Source: JAAFIP01 sp043777795
Lineage (GTDB): Bacteria; Pseudomonadota; Gammaproteobacteria; Burkholderiales; Burkholderiaceae_C
Assembly: GCA_043777795.1 (NCBI GenBank)
Contig: JAYWHJ010000269.1
Coordinates: 1 to 7,436 of the forward strand
Direction of reading: 5' to 3'
Length of the DNA: 7,436 nt
In this document: positions 1 through 5,243 of the stretch, in pieces
Position numbering within the stretch: the stretch's first letter is position 1
Layout: each line of letters opens with the position of its first letter
Notes under the pieces: generated by a model
Seen by the model: the letters and a program-made list of their open reading frames with translations, nothing else
Told to the model about the DNA's origin: nothing
Databases searched by the model: none
Program-made: the position numbers and the translations under genes

Positions 1-16
1 CGGAGCCAGAGGACTT

Positions 17-781
17 CTACTTCGCCACGCTCTTGTAGCTGGCCGACAGTGCTCGGGCGTTTGTGACCAACACGTTCACGTCGATGCCCACTGCGACAAA
101 TAGCGCGCCCAGCTCCAAATAGCGTTTGCCTAGCTTCATATCCGATGTCAATATGCCCGGGGCCTTGCCGGCGGCCACCACCCGGCGAATACCGTCTTCA
201 ATGACCTTTTGCACATCGGGGTGCGCGGCGTTACCCAAATGACCGAGCGACGCAGCCAGATCGGACGGGCCAAAAAACACTCCGTCCACGCCCTCGGTGT
301 TGGCAATCGCATCCAGGTTGCTGATCGCCGTCACGGTCTCTACTTGCACCAACAGGCAAGCATCGTCGTTGGCTTCTTTCAAGTAGTTGGGGTTGCCGCT
401 CCAGCGTGAGACGCGCGCACTGCCCGCGCCCACACCGCGAATGCCTTGCGGCGGATAGCGCATGGCCTGCACCATCAGCGCGGCCTGCTCGGCGGTGTCT
501 ACCATCGGAACCAAAATGTTTTGCGCGCCAATGTCCAAATGCTGCTTGATGATCACCGGGTCGCCAATCGGCACACGCGTTACCGCCTGCGATGGATATG
601 CCGCGCTGGCTTGCAGCGCACCCAATAGCATCGGCACATCGTTAGGCGAATGCTCTCCGTCAATTAGCAACCAGTCAAATCCACAGCTCGCGCAGATCTC
701 AGTGGCGTAGGGGCTGGCCAACATCAGCCACAGGCCGATTTGCGGTTGTTTGTTTTTGAGGGCTTGTTTGAAGGAATTCAT
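17..781 (-). CDS. hpaI: 4-hydroxy-2-oxoheptanedioate aldolase HpaI
   Basis: Class II (divalent-metal) pyruvate aldolase of the HpcH/HpaI family, cytoplasmic. It performs the last step of the homoprotocatechuate meta-cleavage route, splitting 4-hydroxy-2-oxoheptane-1,7-dioate into pyruvate and succinic semialdehyde. The 254 aa are close to the family length. Visible by alignment from memory with E. coli HpaI are the LLIDGEH motif with D41 and H44 (H44 is the likely catalytic base), R69 (substrate arginine), the RYPPQGIRGVG loop at 108-118, and metal ligands E148 (QVET) and D174 (GPSDL). The ATG at 781 has an AAGG Shine-Dalgarno 7 nt upstream. It is the last hpa gene visible, 72 bp after hpaD, and a palindromic repeat sits directly before its ribosome-binding site. 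Only 16 bp remain beyond its stop, so whether the operon continues is unknown. The family call is secure; related sugar-acid aldolases (GarL, RhmA) are less likely given the operon. Confidence 0.95.
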   Translation of the reverse strand: MNSFKQALKNKQPQIGLWLMLASPYATEICASCGFDWLLIDGEHSPNDVPMLLGALQASAAYPSQAVTRVPIGDPVIIKQHLDIGAQNILVPMVDTAEQAALMVQAMRYPPQGIRGVGAGSARVSRWSGNPNYLKEANDDACLLVQVETVTAISNLDAIANTEGVDGVFFGPSDLAASLGHLGNAAHPDVQKVIEDGIRRVVAAGKAPGILTSDMKLGKRYLELGALFVAVGIDVNVLVTNARALSASYKSVAK

Positions 782-792
782 AGATGTGCCTT

Positions 793-817
793 TTAAATGG
801 GGTCAGATGACATTTAA
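793..817. repeat. REP-like palindrome with GGGGTCAGA core between hpaD and hpaI
   Basis: Seen directly: 7-bp inverted arms TTAAATG (793-799) and CATTTAA (811-817) around an 11-base centre. GGGGTCAGA spans 799-807, using the last G of the left arm. The left arm abuts the hpaI Shine-Dalgarno (CCTT on the plus strand, 789-792), so a hairpin in the mRNA would lie right beside the ribosome-binding site. From memory, GGGGTCAGA flanked by AT-rich arms is typical of dispersed short repeats in many proteobacterial genomes, some linked to IS200-like REP-associated transposases. Membership here is inference because only one copy is in the window. Confidence 0.5.
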
Positions 818-853
818 TATGCTGAATGTGTGGCGCTAAGCGGGGCAAAAAGC

Positions 854-1720
854 TTACTTGATTGCCAACGGCGTAACGGGAAATATTGCATTGATCTGCC
901 CCGTACCGCTACTTCCAAAATACGGCGTAATCACTTCGACAGGCGCGGTGTAGTCAGTCCAACCCAGCGCGCCTAACAACATGGCGGTGTCGTGCATATC
1001 GCCTTCACCGTAGCATTTTTCGTTGTACATGGGCAGCATGTCGATAAAGGTTTTCCAGTCGCCTTTTTCCCAGAGCTCCACCACTTTGTGATCGACTTGT
1101 TCTAAAAACGCGTTGTACGTTTTAAACGCAAATTCGGGTGCGCGGCCGTTGTCGGCAAAGTGGTGGCTGAGACTGCCGCTGGCAAAAATGGCGACCGTGC
1201 CGTCGTATTGGTCTTCTATTGCGCGGCGCACGGCCAGGCCAAACTGGCCGCTCTCGGTCAGGTCGTGCCAGTCACACCAAGCGCTGACGCAGATCACTTT
1301 GTAGCGTTGGTCGGCGTTCATGTAGCGCATGGGCACCAGTGTGCCGTATTCCAGCTCTAGCGTGGTGTCGCTGTGCGCGCGGCTTTTGATGCCCATGGCG
1401 TTGGCCATGTCGGCAATCAGGTGGCCCAGCGCCGGGTTGCCGGGGTATTCATACGGCATGTTCTTTATAAAGTGTGGCAGCTCGTTGCTGGTGTACACGC
1501 CCTTGAACGCCGGGCCGCAGTTAATATGGTATTCGCTGTTAACCTGCCAGTGCACGTCAAACACTACGATGGTGTCCACGCCCAGAGCCCGGCAGCGGCG
1601 GTCAATCTCTTTGTGCCCTGCAATCGCTGCATCGCGTTTGCCAAAGTGCGGGCCGGGAAACTCGCACAAGTACATGGACGGCACGTGGGTGATTTTGGCG
1701 GCCAAAGCGAGCTTACCCAT
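854..1720 (-). CDS. hpaD: 3,4-dihydroxyphenylacetate 2,3-dioxygenase HpaD
   Basis: Ring-cleaving class III extradiol dioxygenase (LigB superfamily), cytoplasmic and iron(II)-dependent. It converts homoprotocatechuate to 5-carboxymethyl-2-hydroxymuconate semialdehyde. The 288 aa are close to the E. coli enzyme (about 283). Candidate metal ligands are H12 (KITHVPSM), H57 (VFDVHW) and E239 (YGEGDMHD); H186 or H187 in SGSLSHHF is the likely acid/base histidine. I start at the ATG at 1720 because homologues begin MGKLALAAKITHVPSM and a GGAG lies 9 nt upstream (1730-1733). The in-frame ATG at 1735 would add five residues, and that GGAG is part of its own first codons. The gene follows hpaE after 36 bp. 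In the E. coli operon hpaF comes next; here it does not. Function is assigned with high confidence from family similarity and operon position. Confidence 0.94.
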   Translation of the reverse strand: MGKLALAAKITHVPSMYLCEFPGPHFGKRDAAIAGHKEIDRRCRALGVDTIVVFDVHWQVNSEYHINCGPAFKGVYTSNELPHFIKNMPYEYPGNPALGHLIADMANAMGIKSRAHSDTTLELEYGTLVPMRYMNADQRYKVICVSAWCDWHDLTESGQFGLAVRRAIEDQYDGTVAIFASGSLSHHFADNGRAPEFAFKTYNAFLEQVDHKVVELWEKGDWKTFIDMLPMYNEKCYGEGDMHDTAMLLGALGWTDYTAPVEVITPYFGSSGTGQINAIFPVTPLAIK

Positions 1721-1756
1721 AGCGAGCGTCTCCATTGATTTCGATGGTTCTCATAA

Positions 1757-3229
1757 TCAAACTCCCCAATGCGGGATGTGGTGGTTACCCATACTCACGC
1801 ACACATTCTTCGGTTCGCAAAACACCTCATAGCTCCAGGTGCCGCCCTCCCGGCCAGTGCCGCTGGCCTTGGTGCCACCGAAGGGTTGGCGCAGGTCGCG
1901 CACGTTTTGGCTGTTGACAAAGCACATGCCCGCTTCAATCTGCGCGGCAACGCGGTGGGCGCGGCCTATGTTTTCTGTCCACACGTAGCTAGACAGGCCG
2001 TACTGGATGTCGTTGGCCAATTGCACAGCGTGCGCTTCGTCTTTGAACGGGATGAGGCAGGCCACGGGGCCGAAGATCTCCTCCTGCGCGATGCGCATGC
2101 GGTTGTCGACGTCAGCAAACACCGTGGGCCAGACGTAGTTGCCTTGTTTCACGCGCTCGGGTAAATCTGAAGCATAGGTGGGACGGCCCGGACCGCCGCA
2201 CAGCATGCTGGCGCCTTCATTTTGGCCCAGTTCGATGTAGCTGCGTACCTTGGCCAAATGCGCTTGGCTGATCATGGGGCCGATGGTGGTTTCTTCATCC
2301 AACGGGTCGCCCACAGCAATTTTCATAGCGCGTCCTGCAAATTTGGCCGCAAAGTCTTTGTAGATGCTCTCTTGCACCAAAATACGGCTGCCCGCCGTGC
2401 AGCGCTCGCCATTGTTGCTGAAGATCATGAACACGGCAGCGTCCATAGCACGCTCCAAATTGGCATCTTCAAAAATGACGAAGGGCGATTTTCCGCCCAG
2501 CTCCATGCTGAACTTCTTTAAACCTGCGGCTTGCACAATGCGGTTACCCGTGACGGTGCTGCCGGTGAACGATATGGCGCGCACATCGGGGTGGCGGCAC
2601 AGCGGCTCGCCAGCGTCTTTGCCGGTGCCGTGCACGATGTTGAGCACGCCGGGTGGCACGCCCGCCTCCAGCGCCAGCTCGCCCAGGCGCGCGGCGCTCA
2701 TGGGCGACAGCTCGCTCATTTTCAAAACTGCTGTGTTGCCAAAGGCTAGGCAGGGCGCGGTCTTCCAGGTGGCCGTCATAAACGGCACATTCCACGGGCT
2801 CACCAGCGCGCACACGCCCACAGGGTGGAACAGGGTGTAGTTCAGGTGCGTCTCGGTCGGGTAAGTGTGGCCGTCCACGCGGGTGCACATCTCGGCAAAA
2901 TAGTAAAAATTGTCCGCCGCACGCGGTATGAGCTGCTTGCCGGTTTGCGCGATGACTTGGCCGCAGTCGTTGGTCTCGGTCCGCGCTATCTCGGGCACGT
3001 GCGTGGCGATTAAGTCACCCAGCTTGCGCATGATCTTGGCGCGCGCAGCGGGTGGTGTAGCTGCCCATGCGGGGAAGGCGGCTTTGGCTGCTGCTACGGC
3101 GGCGTTGACCTCTGCTTCGCCACCCGCAGACACCTGCGCCAGTACGTCTTGCGTGGCAGGGTTGAGCGTGTCAAACGCGGTGGCGCTGGACACGGATTTT
3201 CCATTGATAAGGTGGTGAATTTGCTTCAT
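1757..3229 (-). CDS. hpaE: 5-carboxymethyl-2-hydroxymuconate semialdehyde dehydrogenase HpaE
   Basis: NAD-dependent aldehyde dehydrogenase that oxidises the HpaD ring-cleavage product to 5-carboxymethyl-2-hydroxymuconate. The 490-aa product has the full ALDH fold. Visible residues are oxyanion N147 in SPWN, K170 in VLKMSE (cofactor lysine), the SFTGST turn at 220-225, general base E243 in MELGGKSP, nucleophile C277 in GERCTAGSR, and the EEIFGPV motif at 383-389. The open frame extends to an ATG at 3268, which would add MARWKTRWLKPRF and overlap hpaG2 by 35 bp. I chose the ATG at 3229 because MKQIHHLINGK is the normal family beginning and it lies 4 nt after the hpaG2 stop. No good Shine-Dalgarno precedes it, so translation probably depends on reinitiation after hpaG2. 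Nothing in the protein suggests damage. Confidence 0.94.
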   Translation of the reverse strand: MKQIHHLINGKSVSSATAFDTLNPATQDVLAQVSAGGEAEVNAAVAAAKAAFPAWAATPPAARAKIMRKLGDLIATHVPEIARTETNDCGQVIAQTGKQLIPRAADNFYYFAEMCTRVDGHTYPTETHLNYTLFHPVGVCALVSPWNVPFMTATWKTAPCLAFGNTAVLKMSELSPMSAARLGELALEAGVPPGVLNIVHGTGKDAGEPLCRHPDVRAISFTGSTVTGNRIVQAAGLKKFSMELGGKSPFVIFEDANLERAMDAAVFMIFSNNGERCTAGSRILVQESIYKDFAAKFAGRAMKIAVGDPLDEETTIGPMISQAHLAKVRSYIELGQNEGASMLCGGPGRPTYASDLPERVKQGNYVWPTVFADVDNRMRIAQEEIFGPVACLIPFKDEAHAVQLANDIQYGLSSYVWTENIGRAHRVAAQIEAGMCFVNSQNVRDLRQPFGGTKASGTGREGGTWSYEVFCEPKNVCVSMGNHHIPHWGV

Positions 3230-3233
3230 AAAT

Positions 3234-3986
3234 CTAGGCTTTAACCATCGTGTTTTCCAGCGCGCCAATGCCTTCGATGGACGTCACAATCACGTCGCCC
3301 ACTTGGCAATCCACCACGCCATCCGGTGTACCCGTCAAAATCAAATCGCCGGGCTGCAAAGTCATAAAACTGCTGAAATATTCGATCAGCGTAGGCACAT
3401 CAAAAATCATGTCGCGCGTGTTGCCGCTTTGCGTAACCCTGCTGTTCACCGTGGTCTGCAAGGCAAGTTGCATAGGGTCTGCAATGTCCGCAGCATCTAC
3501 CAGCCAAGGGCCCAGCGGCGTGCAGGTGGGGCGGCCTTTGACTTTTAAATTGGGGCGGTACCAGTTTTCTAAATAATCGCGGATGGCGTAGTCGTTGGCG
3601 ACCGTGTAGCCGGCTACAAAATCATAGGCATCGGCTTTGCGCACCTGTTTGGCCGTGCTGCCTATTACCACGGCCAGCTCGCACTCGTAGTGCATAAACT
3701 GCACGTCCTTTGGCCGCACAGTGGTGCAGCGGTGGCCTGACAAGCTGCTTTGGCCTTTGACAAAAGCCAGCGGCTCATCAGGCGCTTTGAAGGCTAGCTC
3801 TTTGGCATGGTCTGCGTAGTTCAGGCCCAGTGCCAAGATGGTGCGCGGTTGGGGGACGTCTTGCAACGGCGGTAGCCACGCAACAGCATCAAAAGCCACG
3901 CGTTGACCACTTTCTAACAGCAATGCGCCGTTGCTTTCTACGGCGTTAAAGCTGCGGCCTTGGTAAATAATGCGGGCGTGCTTCAT
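3234..3986 (-). CDS. hpaG2: HpaG2 subunit, isomerase/decarboxylase of homoprotocatechuate degradation (FAH family)
   Basis: Fumarylacetoacetate-hydrolase-family subunit matching the C-terminal half of E. coli HpaG/HpcE. Together with HpaG1 it should decarboxylate 5-oxopent-3-ene-1,2,5-tricarboxylate and isomerise 2-hydroxyhepta-2,4-diene-1,7-dioate. The 250 aa show ILALGLNYADHAKE at 50-63, a metal site of E101 and E103 (HYECELAVVIG) and D132 (GYTVAND), a substrate-contacting segment around K150 and G151 leading into PLGPW, and the C-terminal GDLILTGTPDGV. All three carboxylate ligands are intact, so this is probably the metal-bearing, catalytic half. Its ATG overlaps the hpaG1 stop (ATGA, 3983-3986), and hpaE starts 4 nt after its stop. 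Other FAH enzymes, such as acylpyruvases, share these motifs, but the operon context decides the call. Confidence 0.92.
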   Translation of the reverse strand: MKHARIIYQGRSFNAVESNGALLLESGQRVAFDAVAWLPPLQDVPQPRTILALGLNYADHAKELAFKAPDEPLAFVKGQSSLSGHRCTTVRPKDVQFMHYECELAVVIGSTAKQVRKADAYDFVAGYTVANDYAIRDYLENWYRPNLKVKGRPTCTPLGPWLVDAADIADPMQLALQTTVNSRVTQSGNTRDMIFDVPTLIEYFSSFMTLQPGDLILTGTPDGVVDCQVGDVIVTSIEGIGALENTMVKA

Positions 3987-4690
3987 ACGGCCCCCTCGTT
4001 GCCTGCCGATAGACTCTGTGCAACCAATGTGTGGCGCAATGCGGCAAAGCCTGGTGCGCTGATCTCCACCGTATCGCCCGCACCGGCTAAAGGTGCGTCA
4101 AACGGGCTGCCCAGCATCAGCACATCGCCCTCCTGCAGGTCAATAAACTCGGCCACATCGTGCACCAGTTGGGTCGCGCTGCGCACCATGCTGGCTGTGC
4201 TGAAAGTTTGTACTACCCGGCCATTGACCCGCACGGTGATGGTCAGCGCATCCAATTGGGACGCAGTGTGCAGCGCATGTGGCGCTGGCGCTGCGCACAA
4301 AAACCCATCTAGGCACTTGAACTTAACTGGCGGTCGGTAAAAGCTGGCGTGGGGCACGGTAATATCGTTCAGCAGAACCACATTAGCTATGCTAAAAATA
4401 GCATTTTGCGCTCTATTTAATCGGTCAAGAGTAATATTTTTCTGAAAAACCAAACCCACACTGGCACGTACCTGCACCCGGGGCACTAGAGCGGGTAGCA
4501 CCACAGCGCTGCCGTGTGCACTAAAGGTATTGGCGGTTTTGATGTACAGCACCGGCGCTTGCGGCGCTGCCTTGTACGGGGGCTGCTGCATTTGCGCTGC
4601 CAGCGCGGCGTGCTCGCAGGCAAAGTTCATCAGTGCGCCATACACCGTGCCTTGCGGCAGCCAAGAAGTCGCTGGGTGAGGTTGGGTCAT
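3983..4690 (-). CDS. hpaG1: HpaG1 subunit, isomerase/decarboxylase of homoprotocatechuate degradation (FAH family)
   Basis: FAH-family subunit corresponding to the N-terminal half of E. coli HpaG/HpcE, here a separate 235-aa protein that should act with HpaG2. Family landmarks are PPYKAAPQAPVLYIKTANT at 37-55, NDITVPHASFYRPPVKFKCLDGF at 108-130, and EGDVLMLGSP at 187-196. By eye, the two glutamate metal ligands of HpaG2 correspond to A76 and V78 here, and only D109 remains, so this subunit probably lacks the normal metal site. Loss of the ligands in this half is also my recollection for E. coli HpaG. Residues 81-104 are encoded by an AT-rich island with an inverted repeat and match the family poorly. 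The gene overlaps hpaR and hpaG2 by ATGA, suggesting translational coupling and balanced subunit output. Confidence 0.9.
   Translation of the reverse strand: MTQPHPATSWLPQGTVYGALMNFACEHAALAAQMQQPPYKAAPQAPVLYIKTANTFSAHGSAVVLPALVPRVQVRASVGLVFQKNITLDRLNRAQNAIFSIANVVLLNDITVPHASFYRPPVKFKCLDGFLCAAPAPHALHTASQLDALTITVRVNGRVVQTFSTASMVRSATQLVHDVAEFIDLQEGDVLMLGSPFDAPLAGAGDTVEISAPGFAALRHTLVAQSLSAGNEGAV
4389..4404. repeat. Short inverted repeat inside an AT-rich island in hpaG1
   Basis: ATGCTA (4389-4394), a loop of AAAA (4395-4398) and TAGCAT (4399-4404) form a perfect 6-4-6 inverted repeat within hpaG1. The surrounding 70 bases, 4381-4450, hold 21 G or C (30%), far below neighbouring sequence. The reading frame continues through it. 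It resembles in style the AT-rich TAGC-containing dispersed repeats I associate with Comamonadaceae genomes, but that link is inference from memory. Confidence 0.45.
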
Positions 4691-5166
4691 GCTGGTGCTT
4701 TAGGTTCTAGGATGCCGCCACTGTCAGTTTCGTCGAAGGACGCGGTTTGTGCAGCAATGACCGCGTCGAGCAGGCCATATAGCTGCGCCAGTTGGGTTTT
4801 TCCCAAGACCTGCTCCATCGCAGCGTAATGGTGTTCAATCGATTCGGCCAATTTCCGCACCATGCGTTTACCTTTAGCGCTGGCCTGTACCAGCGTGCGC
4901 CGCGCATCTGCTGCATCGCGCTGGCGTTTGATCAAGCCATCGCGTTCCATCCGCGCCAGCACACCTGTCAAGCTGGGCCCCAGTAAATACGCCTGCGCTG
5001 CAATGGTGCCCGCGTCGGTCGCACCGCGCTCACCCAGCACCCGTAGCACCCGCCACTGCTGGTCAGTCAAGCCATGCGCCCGCAGGTTGGGCCTGAAATG
5101 CCCCATCACCGCCTCACGCGCCTGCAATAGTAGGCGGGGCAGGTTGCGGTGAGCGAAAGCGGTCAT
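4687..5166 (-). CDS. hpaR: HpaR, MarR-family regulator of the homoprotocatechuate operon
   Basis: MarR-type winged-helix repressor, 159 aa, expected to act as a DNA-binding dimer that releases its operator when aromatic pathway compounds are present (known for E. coli HpaR). The N-terminal LLLQAREAVMGHFRP (12-26) and LTDQQWRVLRVL (33-44) match HpaR. PSLTGVLARMERDGL (64-78) is the recognition helix region, followed by the wing with the D-x-R element D87/R89. The C-terminal helices (about 100-142) would form the dimer interface, and the final 17 residues look disordered. The gene is first in the operon; its stop overlaps the hpaG1 start as ATGA. The ATG at 5166 agrees with homologue N-termini and has no Shine-Dalgarno. 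It lies 7 nt past a near-perfect -10, so the mRNA is probably leaderless. A 24-bp palindrome over the promoter indicates autoregulation. Confidence 0.93.
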   Translation of the reverse strand: MTAFAHRNLPRLLLQAREAVMGHFRPNLRAHGLTDQQWRVLRVLGERGATDAGTIAAQAYLLGPSLTGVLARMERDGLIKRQRDAADARRTLVQASAKGKRMVRKLAESIEHHYAAMEQVLGKTQLAQLYGLLDAVIAAQTASFDETDSGGILEPKAPA

Positions 5167-5188
5167 TTAGTTAATATATTAACTAAAT
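5165..5188. promoter_or_regulatory. Perfect 24-bp palindrome, probable HpaR operator
   Basis: The half-site ATTTAGTTAATA (5165-5176) is followed immediately by its exact reverse complement (5177-5188): twelve of twelve pairs match with no spacer. MarR proteins bind palindromes of this size, and the site lies at the start of the marR-type gene. It covers the whole -10 hexamer (5173-5178) and the first two bases of the hpaR ATG, so a bound dimer would block RNA polymerase directly. Binding by HpaR is inferred from position and symmetry. Confidence 0.85.
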
Positions 5189-5201
5189 TGATGGTTGTCA
5201 A
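5173..5201 (-). promoter_or_regulatory. Sigma-70 promoter of hpaR and the hpa operon
   Basis: Read on the minus strand, TTGACA (5201-5196, perfect -35) is separated by exactly 17 bp from TATATT (5178-5173, 5 of 6 to the -10 consensus). The A of the hpaR ATG is the seventh base after the -10, so transcription should begin at or within a base or two of the start codon. The -35 itself lies in the small palindrome GTTGACAAC (5194-5202), a possible secondary contact site. This promoter probably serves the whole hpaR-hpaI operon, as no other comparable one was seen before hpaI. Confidence 0.85.
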
Positions 5202-5243
5202 CTGCTTCCTTGTATTTAGAGGCTGTCCAAGGCTTTATTTTCG

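Noticed and set aside
1519..1527. AGTTAATAT inside hpaD, matching half of the HpaR operator, with GTTAAC nearby
   Set aside because: It encodes part of the conserved HINC segment of HpaD, and the second half-site is not correctly spaced. A coincidental match is more likely than an internal operator.
1713..1754. Minus-strand mini-ORF MRTIEINGDARYG between hpaE and hpaD, ending across the hpaD start
   Set aside because: Thirteen codons with no Shine-Dalgarno of its own and no recognisable product. The GGAG within it is better explained as the hpaD ribosome-binding site.
1329..1832. 167-codon plus-strand open frame opposite hpaD
   Set aside because: Antisense to conserved hpaD and its junction with hpaE, with no recognisable domain and no promoter or ribosome-binding site; a shadow frame.
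2544..2888. 114-codon minus-strand open frame within hpaE
   Set aside because: Same strand but wrong frame inside a conserved ALDH coding region, with an arginine- and alanine-rich product typical of frame shadows in G+C-rich genes.
3230..3268. Longer hpaE start at 3268 giving MARWKTRWLKPRF
   Set aside because: It overlaps the end of hpaG2, does not resemble ALDH N-termini, and the ATG at 3229 gives the normal family start.
5205..5233. CCTTG/CAAGG inverted repeat between the sensor gene and hpaR as a terminator
   Set aside because: Only five-base arms with a long loop and no following T-run; not enough for an intrinsic terminator call.
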